A stretch of 64,000 bases of DNA from Pseudomonas viridiflava (GTDB taxonomy: Bacteria > Pseudomonadota > Gammaproteobacteria > Pseudomonadales > Pseudomonadaceae): NCBI RefSeq assembly GCF_003702045.1, contig NZ_RBTP01000029.1, forward strand, positions 1 through 64,000, read 5' to 3'. The position numbers were made by a program, and so were the translations under genes. The notes below the pieces were generated by a model. It was not told where the DNA came from, ran no database searches, and saw only the letters and a program-made list of their open reading frames with translations. How positions within the stretch are numbered: position 1 is the first letter of the stretch; each line of letters begins with the position of its first letter. Positions 1 through 11,648 of this stretch are shown piece after piece.

Positions 1-92
1 CCCTTGTAACTCGTTGAATCTTAAGGCTTTTTCGTTTCCGTCTGCGCCGGAAGTGGGGCGAATTATAGACACCTCAACGAGCGCGTCAACCG

Positions 93-1304
93 TTATTTTG
101 AACTTTCTTCAGAAACCAGGGTTACACGCCCGAAAGCCTTCTTGCCGGCCTGGCAGACATGAGTCGCACCCAGCTTAAAGACAAACCCGCGATCCACGAC
201 CTCTCCATCTATACGCACACCACCGGAAGCGAGCAGATCACGAGCCACCGCAGCGTTCTTTACCAGGCCCGCCTTATTAAGGACGGCCGAGATAGGCATG
301 TCTTCAGCAGCGCCAACCGAGATTTCTGGAAGATCGTCTGGCAGCTCGCCTTCCTTCATACGGTTACCCGCTGAACGGTGCGCATTGGCGGCAGCCTCTT
401 CGCCATGAAAGCGGGCAACCAACTCTTCTGCCAGTTTGATCTTGATGTCCCGCGGATTGGCACCCGCTTCGCAATCAGCCTTGAAGCCTTCGATCTCCTC
501 CATGCTGCGGAAGCTCAGCAGCTCGAAGTAGCGCCACATCAGGGAATCAGGCATCGAGACAAGCTTGCTGTACATGATGCCCGGCGCTTCCTGGATACCT
601 ACATAGTTACCCAGCGACTTGGACATCTTCTTGACGCCATCCAGCCCTTCCAGCAGCGGCATGGTCAGAATGCATTGCGGCTCCTGCCCATAGGCACGCT
701 GAAGCTCACGCCCCATCAACAGGTTGAATTTCTGATCCGTGCCACCCAGCTCGACATCGGCGCGCAATGCAACCGAGTCATAGCCCTGGACCAGCGGGTA
801 AAGAAACTCGTGGATGGCGATCGGCTGACTGCCTTTATAGCGCTTGTCGAAATCGTCACGCTCCAGCATACGCGCTACGGTGTACTGCGAGGACAGCCGA
901 ATGAAGTCGGCCGGGCTGAGCTTGTCCATCCAGGTAGAGTTGAAGGCCACTTCTGTCTTGGCAGGATCCAGAATCTTGAACACCTGAGCCTTATAGGTTT
1001 CGGCGTACTCGAGAACCTGCTCACGGGTCAGTGGCGGACGCGTGGCGCTCTTGCCGCTGGGATCACCGATCATGCCGGTGAAGTCACCTATAAGGAAGAT
1101 GACCTGGTGGCCCAGGTCCTGGAACTGGCGCAGCTTGTTAATAAGGACGGTATGACCAAGGTGCAGATCGGGTGCCGTCGGGTCGAACCCTGCCTTGATA
1201 CGCAGCGGCTGACCGCGCTTGATTTTCGCGACCAGTTCGGCCTCGACCAAAAGTTCATCCGCGCCGCGCTTGATCAGCGCCAGCTGCTCTTCAACCGACT
1301 TCAT
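93..1304 (-). CDS. tyrS: Tyrosyl-tRNA synthetase
   Basis: Class I aminoacyl-tRNA synthetase that charges tRNA-Tyr with tyrosine. The 403-residue protein shows the HIGH-type motif HLGH within PDLHLGHTV, the KMSKS loop as KKMSKSLGN, and a C-terminal S4-like RNA-binding domain ([11 protein letters not shown] region). The start is placed at [10 protein letters not shown] because family members begin there; an in-frame extension to 1352 is possible but looks like leader sequence. Length and motifs fit the longer TyrRS subfamily common in Pseudomonas. It diverges from the M23 peptidase gene. Bases 1-92, downstream of it, show no recognisable gene. Confidence 0.96.
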   Translation of the reverse strand: MKSVEEQLALIKRGADELLVEAELVAKIKRGQPLRIKAGFDPTAPDLHLGHTVLINKLRQFQDLGHQVIFLIGDFTGMIGDPSGKSATRPPLTREQVLEYAETYKAQVFKILDPAKTEVAFNSTWMDKLSPADFIRLSSQYTVARMLERDDFDKRYKGSQPIAIHEFLYPLVQGYDSVALRADVELGGTDQKFNLLMGRELQRAYGQEPQCILTMPLLEGLDGVKKMSKSLGNYVGIQEAPGIMYSKLVSMPDSLMWRYFELLSFRSMEEIEGFKADCEAGANPRDIKIKLAEELVARFHGEEAAANAHRSAGNRMKEGELPDDLPEISVGAAEDMPISAVLNKAGLVKNAAVARDLLASGGVRIDGEVVDRGFVFKLGATHVCQAGKKAFGRVTLVSEESSK

Positions 1305-1507
1305 ATCAGCCCCCATTTTAAAGGGAACCAACCATACAAGATCAGAGCCCAATTACAAGTTTTTGCCCAGCACAGACCGACGAATCAGAAAGCGATTCGC
1401 GGGAAGGGTTGCTTCGAGCAGGTTTTGGTTATATTTTATACAGTTATTTCATCTTCATCATGTCATTCATCTTTTCCATTTCACCTTTTTCAAAGTCAAA
1501 ATTACCT

Positions 1508-2935
1508 ATGATAGACACACCGCCTAAAGCGCCCCCGCTTTATCCGAAGAGTCACCTGCTCGCTGCAAGCGGCATTGCCGCCCTGCTGAGCCTGGCTCTT
1601 CTGGTTTTCCCTTCAAGCGAAGTTGAAGCTAAACGAACCAACCTGGCACTCGATCTGGAAATGCCTGCAGATCAGAACGCACAAGACCAAGACGCTCCGG
1701 AACCCGCTCAAGCCACACCTGAAAGCGCTGAATCGCCATTTGCGCAGATCGACAATGGCCAAGACCAGCCTGCCGAAACAGCCAGCACCCAGCCAGAACC
1801 AAAGAAACAGCCGCCTGAAGCCGCCAAAAACCCAAATCATCGGGAAGTCGTGGTCGCCAAAGGCGATACGCTATCTACCCTCTTCGAAAAGGTGGGGCTT
1901 CCCGCAGCCACCGTTCATGAGGTTCTGGCCAGCGACAAGCAAGCCAAACAATTCAGCAAACTGCAGAACGGTCAGGTACTGCAGTTTGAGCTCACGCCCG
2001 ATGGCCAGCTCAAGCAACTGCATACCAAGCTCAGCGAGCTCGAAACCATTAGCTTGTCCAAGACGGATGCAGGCTTTACGTTCAATCGTGAAGTCAGCAA
2101 ACCCAACGTGCGCAATGCTTACGTACATGGCGTGATCAACAGCTCGCTCTCGCAATCTGCGCAGCGTGCAGGCCTCAGCCATAGCATGACGATGGACATG
2201 GCCAATATCTTCGGCTACGACGTCGACTTCGCCCAAGACATCCGCAAGGGAGACGAATTCGACGTGGTGTACGAGCAGAAGGTGGTCAACGGCAAGCCCG
2301 TCGGCACCGGCAACATCCTGTCAGCGCGATTCACCAACCGCGGCAAAACCTACACAGCGGTTCGTTACACCAACAAGCAGGGCAACACCAATTACTACAC
2401 CGCCGATGGCAACAGCATGCGCAAGGCGTTCATCCGTACGCCGGTGGACTTCGCACGCATAAGCTCGCTGTTCTCCTCAGGCCGCAAGCATCCTATCCTC
2501 AACAAGATCCGAGCCCACAATGGCGTGGACTACGCGGCGCCGCGTGGAACGCCTATCAAAGCGACGGGCGACGGCAAAGTCCTATTGGCGGGTCGTCGCG
2601 GTGGCTACGGCAATACCGTGATCATCCAGCACGGCGACACTTACCGCACGCTGTACGGCCATATGCAGGGTTTCGCAAAAGGCGTGCAAACCGGTACATC
2701 GGTCAAACAAGGCCAGGTGATCGGCTATATTGGAACAACCGGTCTGTCGACGGGCCCCCACTTGCATTATGAATTCCAGGTCAACGGCGTTCACGTCGAT
2801 CCGCTGGGCCAGAAACTTCCGATGGCGGATCCGATCGCCAAGTCCGAAAAACAGCGATTCATGCAGCAAAGCAAGCCATTGATGGCGCGCATGGATCAGG
2901 AAAAGGCCACCACGCTGGCCTCGAATAAAAGGTAA
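1508..2935 (+). CDS. M23-family cell-wall endopeptidase (MepM/OapA-like)
   Basis: Membrane-anchored peptidoglycan DD-endopeptidase family protein, about 475 residues. A transmembrane signal-anchor lies near residues 15-36. It is followed by an acidic Pro/Gln-rich linker and then an OapA/LysM-like domain around residue 118 (KGDTLSTLF). The peptidase M23 domain is C-terminal, with its zinc ligands visible in HNGVDY (about residue 336) and HLHYEF (about residue 418). The start at 1508 (MIDTPPK) puts the anchor at the N-terminus as in the family; upstream in-frame starts give an unlikely hydrophobic leader. It lies 3 bp before anmK, so a wall-turnover operon is inferred. Confidence 0.88.
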   Translation: MIDTPPKAPPLYPKSHLLAASGIAALLSLALLVFPSSEVEAKRTNLALDLEMPADQNAQDQDAPEPAQATPESAESPFAQIDNGQDQPAETASTQPEPKKQPPEAAKNPNHREVVVAKGDTLSTLFEKVGLPAATVHEVLASDKQAKQFSKLQNGQVLQFELTPDGQLKQLHTKLSELETISLSKTDAGFTFNREVSKPNVRNAYVHGVINSSLSQSAQRAGLSHSMTMDMANIFGYDVDFAQDIRKGDEFDVVYEQKVVNGKPVGTGNILSARFTNRGKTYTAVRYTNKQGNTNYYTADGNSMRKAFIRTPVDFARISSLFSSGRKHPILNKIRAHNGVDYAAPRGTPIKATGDGKVLLAGRRGGYGNTVIIQHGDTYRTLYGHMQGFAKGVQTGTSVKQGQVIGYIGTTGLSTGPHLHYEFQVNGVHVDPLGQKLPMADPIAKSEKQRFMQQSKPLMARMDQEKATTLASNKR

Positions 2936-4033
<1,098 letters not shown>

Positions 4034-4050
4034 TGCCAGACGCTCCAACG

Positions 4051-4079
4051 AAAAACGCCGCTCAATGAGCGGCGTTTTT
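4051..4079. terminator. Bidirectional rho-independent terminator
   Basis: The stem GCCGCT/AGCGGC with an A-run on one side and a T-run on the other lies between the convergent genes anmK and erpA, and can serve both strands. Confidence 0.9.
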
Positions 4080-4099
4080 GTCACTGTAACAACGTACGA

Positions 4100-4450
4100 T
4101 CAGATCGAGAACGACGAGCCGCAACCGCAGGTCGTGGAGGCATTCGGGTTCTTGATGACGAAGCGCGAGCCCTCAAGACCTTCCTGATAGTCCACTTCGG
4201 CACCCGCCAGATACTGGAAGCTCATGGGATCAACAACCAGACTCACGCCTTCGCGCTCGACGATGGTGTCATCATCTGCAACGTCTTCATCGAACGTGAA
4301 GCCGTACTGGAAGCCGGAGCAACCGCCGCCGGTCACGAAGACTCGTAGTTTAAGGCGATCATTGCCCTCTTCATCGACCAGGGATTTCACCTTGTGCGCT
4401 GCACCAGGGGTGAATTCCAAAGCCGTCGGAGTGAAGGATTCGACACTCAT
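4100..4450 (-). CDS. erpA: Iron-sulfur cluster insertion protein ErpA
   Basis: A-type Fe-S carrier that passes clusters to apo-proteins, including isoprenoid-pathway enzymes. The 116-residue protein has the three conserved cysteines of the HesB/IscA family: one in [11 protein letters not shown] and two in the C-terminal CGCGSSF. The N-terminus fits ErpA rather than IscA. It is a single gene convergent with anmK, with argC upstream on the same strand after about 135 bp. Confidence 0.94.
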   Translation of the reverse strand: MSVESFTPTALEFTPGAAHKVKSLVDEEGNDRLKLRVFVTGGGCSGFQYGFTFDEDVADDDTIVEREGVSLVVDPMSFQYLAGAEVDYQEGLEGSRFVIKNPNASTTCGCGSSFSI

Positions 4451-4585
4451 GTCAGATATCTCCCGGCGATAAGCCGTCGTAATGCGTAATGACGGGCATT
4501 ATCCGCTTCTCCTAGAAAATCGGTCAACTATTTGCGGAGCAGCGGCAATGCAAGGATATCTCCCGCTTGCCGCTCGATCCCGAAC

Positions 4586-5620
4586 TTAAGGCATCAGTCC
4601 GGCATGGGACAGGCCCAGACGCTCGTCAAGCCCGAACAGGATATTCATGTTCTGAACCGCCTGACCCGAAGCGCCCTTCACCAGGTTGTCGATAACCGAC
4701 AACACCACGACCAGATCGCCACCCTGTGGACGATGCACGGCAATCCGGCAAACGTTGGCACCGCGAACGCTGCGGGTTTCCGGATGGCTACCGGCAGGCA
4801 TCACGTCCACGAACGGCTCGTCTGCATAACGCTTCTCGAACAGCGCCTGAAGGTCGATGGACCGATCGGTGACCGTCGCATAGAGCGTGGAGTGAATGCC
4901 GCGAATCATTGGCGTCAGGTGAGGAACGAACGTCAGCCCCACATCGCCACCGGCTGCGCGACGCAGCCCTTGGGTGATCTCAGGAAGGTGACGGTGACCG
5001 GCCACGCCGTAAGCCTTGAAACTTTCATTGGCTTCCGAGAACAGGGAACCAATGCTCAGGCCGCGCCCGGCACCGCTCACACCGGACTTGCAGTCGGCAA
5101 TCAGGCGCGTGTTGTCGGCAATGCCAGCTTCAAGCAATGGGAGGAAACCCAACTGAGTGGCGGTTGGATAGCAACCTGGGACAGCAATCAGACGTGCAGT
5201 CCTGATCTGCTCCCGATTGACTTCCGGCAGACCGTACACGGCGTCTTTAAGCAACTCTGGCGCGCCATGAGGCTGCTTGTACCACTTGGCCCACTCGACC
5301 GGGTCCTGCAGACGGAAGTCCGCGGACAGGTCGATCACCTTGGTGCCCGCTGCCAGCAGTTCACCCGCCAATGCATGAGCGACGCCATGTGGGGTGGCAA
5401 AGAACACGACATCACAGGCGCCCAGCGTCTGGACGTCAGGCACGCTGAACGCCAGACCATCGTAGTGCCCTCGCAGGTTAGGGTACATGTCAGCGACAGG
5501 AAGACCCGCCTCCGAGCGAGAAGTAATCACCACCACTTCAGCTTGCGGATGCTGTGCCAACAGACGCAGCAACTCGACTCCGGTGTAACCCGTGCCGCCG
5601 ACGATACCGACCTTGACCAT
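4586..5620 (-). CDS. argC: N-acetyl-gamma-glutamyl-phosphate reductase
   Basis: NADPH-dependent reduction of N-acetylglutamyl-phosphate to the semialdehyde in arginine synthesis. The 344-residue protein has the N-terminal dinucleotide motif [14 protein letters not shown] and the catalytic cysteine in [12 protein letters not shown] (about residue 148). The length matches the type 1 ArgC family. It is divergent from hemJ, so the roughly 130 bp between them should contain both promoters. Confidence 0.96.
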   Translation of the reverse strand: MVKVGIVGGTGYTGVELLRLLAQHPQAEVVVITSRSEAGLPVADMYPNLRGHYDGLAFSVPDVQTLGACDVVFFATPHGVAHALAGELLAAGTKVIDLSADFRLQDPVEWAKWYKQPHGAPELLKDAVYGLPEVNREQIRTARLIAVPGCYPTATQLGFLPLLEAGIADNTRLIADCKSGVSGAGRGLSIGSLFSEANESFKAYGVAGHRHLPEITQGLRRAAGGDVGLTFVPHLTPMIRGIHSTLYATVTDRSIDLQALFEKRYADEPFVDVMPAGSHPETRSVRGANVCRIAVHRPQGGDLVVVLSVIDNLVKGASGQAVQNMNILFGLDERLGLSHAGLMP

Positions 5621-5753
5621 AACGTGCCCTCAACGAAACAACTGGAAAGCGGTCGATAATATGGGCCTACGGCCTCTGCGACAACCGACAACGTGACGTA
5701 AGGACACTCAAGCCTCTACTATTCGGCCACCGTGAACCTGGGAATAACTCAAA

Positions 5754-6182
5754 ATGCTCTATCTATGGATCAAAGCGCTGCACATCATTTCGATGGTCTG
5801 CTGGTTTGCAGGGCTGTTCTACCTGCCTAGGCTGTTCGTTTACCACTCGATGAGCGAGGACGCCGTCAGCCGTGATCGCTTCGGTGTCATGGAGCGCAAG
5901 CTTTACCGAGGGATCATGGGTCCTGCGATGATCGCGACGCTGATCTTCGGTGGCTGGCTCATCAGCTTCAACCCGGCCGGCTACTTCAGCCAGGGCTGGA
6001 TGCACGTGAAGCTGACCCTGGTCGTCCTGTTGATCGGCTATCACCACATCTGTGGCGCTCAGATCAAACGCTTCGCGCGCGGCGAAAATGGCCGTAGCCA
6101 TGTGTTCTACCGCTGGTTCAACGAAATCCCGGTCCTGATTCTGATTGCCGTCGTCATTCTGGTGATCGTCAAACCGTTCTGA
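5754..6182 (+). CDS. hemJ: Protoporphyrinogen oxidase HemJ
   Basis: Integral membrane protein (UPF0093/HemJ, 142 residues) that oxidises protoporphyrinogen IX in heme synthesis. Four hydrophobic segments can be read. The family signature KALHIISMVCWFAGLFYLPR is at the N-terminus, with the conserved histidine in helix 1, and a further histidine is in GYHHICG. The gene stands alone, divergent from argC and followed by a DUF805 gene. Assignment rests on length, topology and these motifs. Confidence 0.9.
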   Translation: MLYLWIKALHIISMVCWFAGLFYLPRLFVYHSMSEDAVSRDRFGVMERKLYRGIMGPAMIATLIFGGWLISFNPAGYFSQGWMHVKLTLVVLLIGYHHICGAQIKRFARGENGRSHVFYRWFNEIPVLILIAVVILVIVKPF

Positions 6183-6196
6183 TCCACGGCACACTA

Positions 6197-6202
6197 TATA
6201 AT
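6197..6202 (+). promoter_or_regulatory. Possible -10 box ahead of the DUF805 gene
   Basis: A perfect TATAAT lies 15 bp after the hemJ stop and about 80 bp before the DUF805 start. No good -35 box is at the right distance, so this is a weak call. Confidence 0.3.
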
Positions 6203-6283
6203 CTTCGGCCTCATTCAATGACAGGTGCCCAGCCCGTGCTGGTGCGCCTGACTCGCTCTCACTTCAAGACAAGGAAGCCCTGT

Positions 6284-7207
6284 ATGGCCGATACCCACTT
6301 CAAGATCGTGTTTGAAGGACAGGTGCGTGATGGCGTTGACACCGAGGAGGCGAAAGCCAATCTTGCCCGGCTTTTCAAGAGCGAAACCGCTGCCGTACAG
6401 AAACTGTTCAATGGACAACCCGTTTCGCTGAAGCGCGGCTTGCCCTACGAGGAGGCCGAACATTACATAAAGGCACTCCATGAGGCCGGGGTCGAGGCGC
6501 GAATTGAACCGGACCCAGCCATCAGCCTGAGCATGGACGAAGTGAACGCACAGCAGCGCACTTCAGATCCGGCGCCTCTTCAAGCCGCATCGCCTTACGC
6601 GCCCCCCCGATCCGATGTTGCAACAGAAGTCTTCGGCCATTCGACGCTCAAGGTATTCAGTATTCAAGGTCGTATTGGCCGTCTGCGCTATCTGGCGTGG
6701 AGCCTGGTCCTGAGTGCCGCTGCACTGGCTGCGCTGTCCGTTGGGATCATAGTCATGAGCCAGTCGCTGGTCGGCGGAGGGTTGCTGATCGCAATCATCG
6801 TGTTGGCCTTCGCCGTGATTGGCACACAAATGGGTGTTCAGCGATTGCACGACATTGGCTGGTCAGGCTGGCTCCTGCTGCTGAATCTCGTCCCCTTTGT
6901 CGGCAGTATCTTCCCGTTCCTGATGACGGTCATTCCAGGAAACCAGGGACCTAATCAGTACGGCGCGCCACAGCCACCGAATTCACGTGCGGTCAAGGTA
7001 CTGGCCAGCCTCTGGCTTTTAATGATGCCGATCATTTTCATTGCAGCCATCTCTGGCGGCATGGACACCCTCAAGGAGGAGCTGGAAGTCCAGACCGACG
7101 AGTACGAACAGTCCTTGCCTTATGACGATGATTCGCAGCGCAACGGCGTCCAGACCGAATCGGCGGATACCGAAAAAGCGCTCGACGAAGACAACGACTC
7201 GCAATAA
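6284..7207 (+). CDS. DUF805 family membrane protein
   Basis: About 307 residues. The N-terminal 80 residues form a soluble domain (HFKIVFEGQVRDG and following) that recurs in Pseudomonas DUF805 proteins. After a Pro/Ala linker comes a DUF805 membrane domain with several hydrophobic helices and the marker RLHDIGWSGWL. The tail (about residues 265-307) is very acidic. The start at 6284 is preceded by AAGGAAG at a good distance; an upstream in-frame ATG at 6218 lacks this. Function is unknown; DUF805 proteins are small inner-membrane proteins of undefined role. Confidence 0.82.
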   Translation: MADTHFKIVFEGQVRDGVDTEEAKANLARLFKSETAAVQKLFNGQPVSLKRGLPYEEAEHYIKALHEAGVEARIEPDPAISLSMDEVNAQQRTSDPAPLQAASPYAPPRSDVATEVFGHSTLKVFSIQGRIGRLRYLAWSLVLSAAALAALSVGIIVMSQSLVGGGLLIAIIVLAFAVIGTQMGVQRLHDIGWSGWLLLLNLVPFVGSIFPFLMTVIPGNQGPNQYGAPQPPNSRAVKVLASLWLLMMPIIFIAAISGGMDTLKEELEVQTDEYEQSLPYDDDSQRNGVQTESADTEKALDEDNDSQ

Positions 7208-7260
7208 GGCGTCGATGGCCGGGTAGACTGCCGACCGCAATACGCTCAATGGAGAACTGC

Positions 7261-8037
7261 ATGACCCGTTATGCCCTGATCACCGGCGCATCCAGCGGCA
7301 TAGGCCTGGCAATGGCCGAAGCACTGGCGCGCCGAGGTCGAAGCCTTATTCTGGTCGCTCGTCAGCGTGATCAGTTGGAAACCATCGCGCTGGAGCTGAC
7401 CCAACGCTTTGGCGTGGAAGTGCTGTTTCGTGCCTGCGATCTGGGCGAGCCGCTGCGACTTTCCGGGTTTCTGCTTGAGCTTGAAGACGGCGCCCATCAC
7501 ATCGACCTGCTGGTTAACGCTGCCGGGATTGGTACATGCGGCCCTTTTCTCGCGCAAGACTGGGGCGTCGAACAGGACCTGATCGATCTGAACATTCTGG
7601 CGCTCACCCGCCTTTGCCACACCGTCGGCAATCTGATGGCGATACAAGGTGGCGGGCAGATTCTGAATGTCGCATCGGTGGCGGCCTTCCAGCCAGGCCC
7701 GTGGATGAGCACCTACTACGCGAGCAAGGCTTACGTGCTGCACTTTTCCGAAGGTTTGCGCGAGGAGGTCAAGAAAACCGGAGTCAAGGTTTCGGTGCTG
7801 TGCCCGGGCCCGACCCGCACCGCGTTTTTTCGCACCGCCCAGCTCAAGGTCAACACCGAAACGATGATGACGCCTGAGGAAGTCGCGCTTTACACCGTGC
7901 GGGCCTTGGCAACGAACCGCGCCGTGATCATTCCAGGCTGGCGCAACAGACTCTGGACATTTAGCCCGCGCCTTGTTTCACGCTGGCTGGCAAGGCAGAT
8001 CAGTGGGTATATCAACAAGTCCTGCTGCCCACGCTGA
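7261..8037 (+). CDS. Short-chain dehydrogenase/reductase (SDR)
   Basis: NAD(P)-dependent oxidoreductase of the classical SDR family, 258 residues. It shows the cofactor motif TGASSGIG at the N-terminus, NAAG in the middle, and the active-site YxxxK in YYASK. A GGAG lies just ahead of the chosen ATG; an in-frame ATG 12 bp upstream is less likely. It resembles the DltE/YqjQ-type subgroup acting on acyl or polyketide-like substrates, but the substrate cannot be told from the sequence. Confidence 0.88.
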   Translation: MTRYALITGASSGIGLAMAEALARRGRSLILVARQRDQLETIALELTQRFGVEVLFRACDLGEPLRLSGFLLELEDGAHHIDLLVNAAGIGTCGPFLAQDWGVEQDLIDLNILALTRLCHTVGNLMAIQGGGQILNVASVAAFQPGPWMSTYYASKAYVLHFSEGLREEVKKTGVKVSVLCPGPTRTAFFRTAQLKVNTETMMTPEEVALYTVRALATNRAVIIPGWRNRLWTFSPRLVSRWLARQISGYINKSCCPR

Positions 8038-8129
8038 ATGACAAAGGGCTGGGCGGGACTTGCCTCGCTCAGTACACTCGGTCGCGCTGATAACCGCACA
8101 CCCATCAACCGAAAAAGGAGCATACGGCT

Positions 8130-8468
8130 GTGGACACTTTGTTTACCAAGATCATCAATCGGGAAATTCCGGCGAAGATCATCTATGAAGACGAACAGGT
8201 GCTGGCGTTTCACGATATCGCCCCTCAGGCCCCGGTGCATTTTCTGGTCATCCCGAAGAAGCCGATTCGCACGCTGAACGACCTGACCGAAGAAGACAAA
8301 GGTCTGGCCGGGCATATCCTGTTCACCGCGCAGCGCCTGGCGAAAGAGTTGGGGTGTGAAGAAGGATTTCGCGTGGTCATGAACTGTAACGAGCTAGGTG
8401 GTCAGACCGTTTATCACATTCATATGCACGTGCTGGGTCAGCGTCAGATGAACTGGCCGCCGGGCTGA
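8130..8468 (+). CDS. hinT: HIT-family purine nucleoside phosphoramidase
   Basis: 112-residue histidine-triad protein hydrolysing AMP-lysine-type phosphoramidates. The triad HIHMHV is near the C-terminus and the family start (TLFTKIINREIPAKIIYED) is clear. The start is GTG with AAGGAG placed 9 bp before it. It stands alone between the SDR gene and coq7. Confidence 0.92.
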   Translation: MDTLFTKIINREIPAKIIYEDEQVLAFHDIAPQAPVHFLVIPKKPIRTLNDLTEEDKGLAGHILFTAQRLAKELGCEEGFRVVMNCNELGGQTVYHIHMHVLGQRQMNWPPG

Positions 8469-8593
8469 GTCAAGCTTTCGGCGACCTTCGCCCTTGCCAG
8501 CTTCAGCCCGTGAGCCTGGCAAGGCGAGACAACCTCAGGCCATGTGCCGCCGATTCGGGTAAACTGGCCTCATGGACTTAACCGGAGGTGCTC

Positions 8594-9241
8594 ATGGCTA
8601 CCGAACGTCACTATTCCCCTATTGACCGTCTATTACTGCAAGCCGATAGCGCGATGCGCACGCTGTTGCCATCGAGCGGTCATTCGCAGCGACCGTCACC
8701 TGCCATCACGCAACCCGATCACAAGATGAACGATGTCGACGCCCGTCACGTCGCAGGCTTGATGCGCATCAACCACACCGGCGAAGTGTGTGCACAGGCG
8801 CTGTATCAAGGTCAGGCGCTGACCGCCAAATTGCCCAAGGTCCGCAAGGCGATGGAACACGCTGCCGAAGAAGAGATTGACCATCTTGTGTGGTGCGAAC
8901 AGCGTATTCGTCAGCTCGGCAGCCACACCAGTGTGCTCAATCCACTGTTCTACAGTCTGTCCTTCGGAATGGGGGCGGCGGCAGGTCTGATCAGTGACAA
9001 AGTCAGCCTGGGGTTTGTCGCGGCAACGGAAGATCAGGTGTGCAAACACTTGAGCGAACATCTGGAACAATTGCCGGTTGAGGACGATAAGTCCCGTGCC
9101 ATTCTTGAGCAGATGCTGAGCGATGAAGAGCACCATGCCGAATCCGCACGGGAAGCGGGAGGATTCCGCTTTCCGATGCCCGTCAAATTCGGCATGGGCC
9201 TGCTGGCCAAGGTGATGACTAAAAGTACCTACCGCATCTGA
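8594..9241 (+). CDS. coq7: Demethoxyubiquinone hydroxylase
   Basis: Di-iron monooxygenase that hydroxylates 2-polyprenyl-3-methyl-6-methoxy-1,4-benzoquinol, the penultimate step of ubiquinone synthesis. The 215-residue protein has ferritin-like iron ligands in NHTGEV, EEEIDHL and DEEHH. GGAGG precedes the ATG at 8594; a GTG two codons upstream would overlap that ribosome binding site. Convergent with speD across a terminator. Confidence 0.94.
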   Translation: MATERHYSPIDRLLLQADSAMRTLLPSSGHSQRPSPAITQPDHKMNDVDARHVAGLMRINHTGEVCAQALYQGQALTAKLPKVRKAMEHAAEEEIDHLVWCEQRIRQLGSHTSVLNPLFYSLSFGMGAAAGLISDKVSLGFVAATEDQVCKHLSEHLEQLPVEDDKSRAILEQMLSDEEHHAESAREAGGFRFPMPVKFGMGLLAKVMTKSTYRI

Positions 9242-9256
9242 CCAAATGGCACGCAC

Positions 9257-9287
9257 AAAAAAGGCGCCCTTTTACGGGCGCCTTTTT
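9257..9287. terminator. Bidirectional terminator between coq7 and speD
   Basis: Stem GGCGCCC/GGGCGCC with a flanking A-run and T-run lies between two convergent genes. Confidence 0.9.
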
Positions 9288-9319
9288 CATGGCTGGAATG
9301 CCGGTCAACGCAATCGCCG

Positions 9320-10114
9320 TCAGACCGCTACGTTACGACCGTAGAAGATTTCCAGCATTTCGTGTTTGACCTTGGCCGTGACCTGCTCACGCTGTTCAAC
9401 GGACAAGTTGCTGGTCGCGTCGCCGAACAGGTAGTTGTCCAGTTCGAACTCCTTGAGCAGCATTTTGGTGTGGAACAGGTTTTCCTGATACACGTTCACG
9501 TCGGTCATCTGGTAACCGTTGCGGGTGTCTTCGGACAGGTAATTCTGGATCGAGTTGATCTCGTGGTCGATGAAGTGCTTCTTGCCTTCCACGTCACGGG
9601 TGAAACCGCGTACGCGATAATCGACAGTCACGATGTCCGACTCGAACTTGTGAATGAGGTAGTTCAACGCCTTGAGCGGTGAAATGACGCCACAGGTCGA
9701 TACGTCGATGTCCACGCGGAACGTGGCAATGCCGTCTACCGGGTGGATCTCCGGGTAGGTGTGAACTGTGATGTGGCTCTTGTCCAAGTGGGCCAGAATG
9801 GTTTCCGGCAATGGACCTGGGGACTCTTCGATCTGGCTTTCGGTAGGCGTCACCGGCTGCTCAGAAATCAGAATGGTCACACTGGCGCCCTGAGGATCGT
9901 AATCCTGACGGGCAATGTTCAGGATGTTGGCACCAATGATATCGACAACATCGGTCAGAATCCGCGTCAGGCGCTCTGCGTCATACACACTGTTGATGTA
10001 CTCGACGTAAGCCTGCTGGTCTTGCGGAGTTTCCGCATAGCAGATGTCATAAATGTTGAAGCTCAAGGTCTTGGTCAGGTTATTGAACCCGTGGAGCTTG
10101 AGTTTGCTTTTCAC
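9320..10114 (-). CDS. speD: S-adenosylmethionine decarboxylase proenzyme
   Basis: Makes decarboxylated SAM for spermidine synthesis. The 264-residue proenzyme belongs to the long E. coli-type class. The self-cleavage serine that becomes the pyruvoyl group is in [13 protein letters not shown]. The start is the GTG at 10114 ([11 protein letters not shown] follows), preceded by an AGAG-type site; this is where the family starts. Neighbours are coq7 (convergent) and the osmC-like gene, which lies upstream on the same strand. Confidence 0.94.
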   Translation of the reverse strand: MKSKLKLHGFNNLTKTLSFNIYDICYAETPQDQQAYVEYINSVYDAERLTRILTDVVDIIGANILNIARQDYDPQGASVTILISEQPVTPTESQIEESPGPLPETILAHLDKSHITVHTYPEIHPVDGIATFRVDIDVSTCGVISPLKALNYLIHKFESDIVTVDYRVRGFTRDVEGKKHFIDHEINSIQNYLSEDTRNGYQMTDVNVYQENLFHTKMLLKEFELDNYLFGDATSNLSVEQREQVTAKVKHEMLEIFYGRNVAV

Positions 10115-10357
10115 CGTTAAAAACTCTCTATATGTGTGCGGCGCCGGCCGCGTGATCAAGCATGCCCGTCAGATGAGCCCGGCTCAGCTGCGTAGGACGG
10201 TTAACACCTCTTCGCGTTGGCGATTTTGGTTGTCTGTTCGGGCGCGGCAGCAGAAAACCAATACATGCAGCGCCCTGAAAAAGTGGCGCATTATGCAGAC
10301 GTCCGAAGCCGTCTGCCAGAGTGTGCGCCGTTTTTATGATCGTTGGATGTCTGGACG

Positions 10358-10780
10358 TCAGCCCAGTTCGACGATTTCATAATCGTGGGTGATCTTCACA
10401 CCCGCATTGCCAAGCATGATCGAGGCCGAGCAATACTTTTCTGCGGACAGCTCGATGGCACGTTTGACCTGGGCTTCTTTCAGCCCGCGTCCCTTGACCA
10501 CAAAGTGCAGGTGGATTTTGGTAAAGACCTTGGGGTCTTCGTCTGCACGTTCGGCGTCAAGAAACGCTTCACAGCTCTCGACCGGCTGACGGGACTTCTT
10601 GAGGATGCTGACCACGTCATAGTTGCTGCAGCCACCCAGGCCGATCAGCACCATCTCCATCGGGCGAACACCCAGATTGCGGCCTCCGCTTTCAGGCGGG
10701 CCGTCCATGACCACTACATGACCGCTGCCGGATTCGCCGAGGAACATGGCTTCGCCAGCCCATTGGATGCGTGCCTTCAT
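10358..10780 (-). CDS. OsmC-family peroxiredoxin-like protein
   Basis: 140-residue OsmC/Ohr-fold protein. The two conserved redox cysteines are visible: one in GGCSNYDV, the other in ESCEAFLDAERA. Members reduce organic hydroperoxides or act in related thiol chemistry; this subgroup (YhfA-like) is poorly defined. The start at MKARIQWAG is preceded by GGAG. It diverges from vfr, with about 210 bp between the genes. Confidence 0.85.
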   Translation of the reverse strand: MKARIQWAGEAMFLGESGSGHVVVMDGPPESGGRNLGVRPMEMVLIGLGGCSNYDVVSILKKSRQPVESCEAFLDAERADEDPKVFTKIHLHFVVKGRGLKEAQVKRAIELSAEKYCSASIMLGNAGVKITHDYEIVELG

Positions 10781-10991
10781 CACCAAGACTCCACTCTTTA
10801 AAAAGGGTCGCCAGCTTAGCATAGGCCCACTCTATCGCCCGGATGCATTATGAAATATGCCCCTGGCAGCCAACGTGTAGGAAGATTCGCAAATTGGGCC
10901 CGCCGTTCGTCGAAAAGCTGGCGAGAACGCAGGTGCAGCCGATACCTACAGGTATGCCATTTGGCGAAGGTCCTTTTTCGGAAAATCACGC

Positions 10992-11636
10992 ATGGTCGCG
11001 ATCACACTGACATCAAAAACAAAAAGCCTGGACAGGCTTCTTCCTCACGCACAACGTCGTCGCTGCGCCGCTAAAAGCAACATCATCAACGCCGGCGACC
11101 GCTCTGACTCGTTGTTTCTCATCATCAAAGGCTCTGTCACGATTTTGATCGAGGACGATGAAGGGCGTGAGATGATCATCGCCTACCTCAACAGCGGCGA
11201 TTTCTTTGGCGAGCTCGGTCTTTTCGAGCAGCCGGGGCACGAGTCGGTGCGCAGCGCATGGGTGCGCGCCAAGACCGAGTGCGAAGTCGCTGAGATTCCC
11301 TATGACAAGTTTCGCGAACTGGCGCATCAGGAGCCGGAGATCCTCTACGCGCTGGGCAGCCAGATGGCAGATCGTCTGCGCAATACCACGCGCAAGGTTG
11401 GAGACCTGGCTTTTCTGGATGTCACGGGCCGCGTGGCACGCACGCTGCTGGACCTGTGCAAGCAGCCCGACGCCATGACGCACCCGGATGGGATGCAGAT
11501 CAAGATTACCCGTCAGGAAATCGGGCGAATCGTGGGGTGTTCCAGGGAAATGGTGGGGCGTGTGCTCAAGGCGCTGGAGGAGCAAAGCCTGATTGATGTC
11601 AAAGGCAAAACGATGGTGGTGTACGGCACGCGTTGA
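10992..11636 (+). CDS. vfr: cAMP-binding transcription regulator Vfr/Crp
   Basis: Homologue of CRP, 214 residues. The cyclic-nucleotide domain shows FGELGLFE and the phosphate-contacting RSAWVRAK. The C-terminal helix-turn-helix is [19 protein letters not shown]. Compared with P. aeruginosa Vfr the first about 45 residues are divergent (for example [17 protein letters not shown]) while the core is nearly identical. It lies between the osmC-like gene (divergent) and the lipoate ligase gene (convergent, 12 bp apart). No clear terminator was found between them. Confidence 0.93.
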   Translation: MVAITLTSKTKSLDRLLPHAQRRRCAAKSNIINAGDRSDSLFLIIKGSVTILIEDDEGREMIIAYLNSGDFFGELGLFEQPGHESVRSAWVRAKTECEVAEIPYDKFRELAHQEPEILYALGSQMADRLRNTTRKVGDLAFLDVTGRVARTLLDLCKQPDAMTHPDGMQIKITRQEIGRIVGCSREMVGRVLKALEEQSLIDVKGKTMVVYGTR

Positions 11637-11648
11637 ACATCAGGCCAA

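Noticed and set aside
1..92. GC-rich stretch downstream of tyrS that might be an RNA gene or rRNA leader.
   Set aside because: No tRNA fold or recognisable rRNA sequence could be read.
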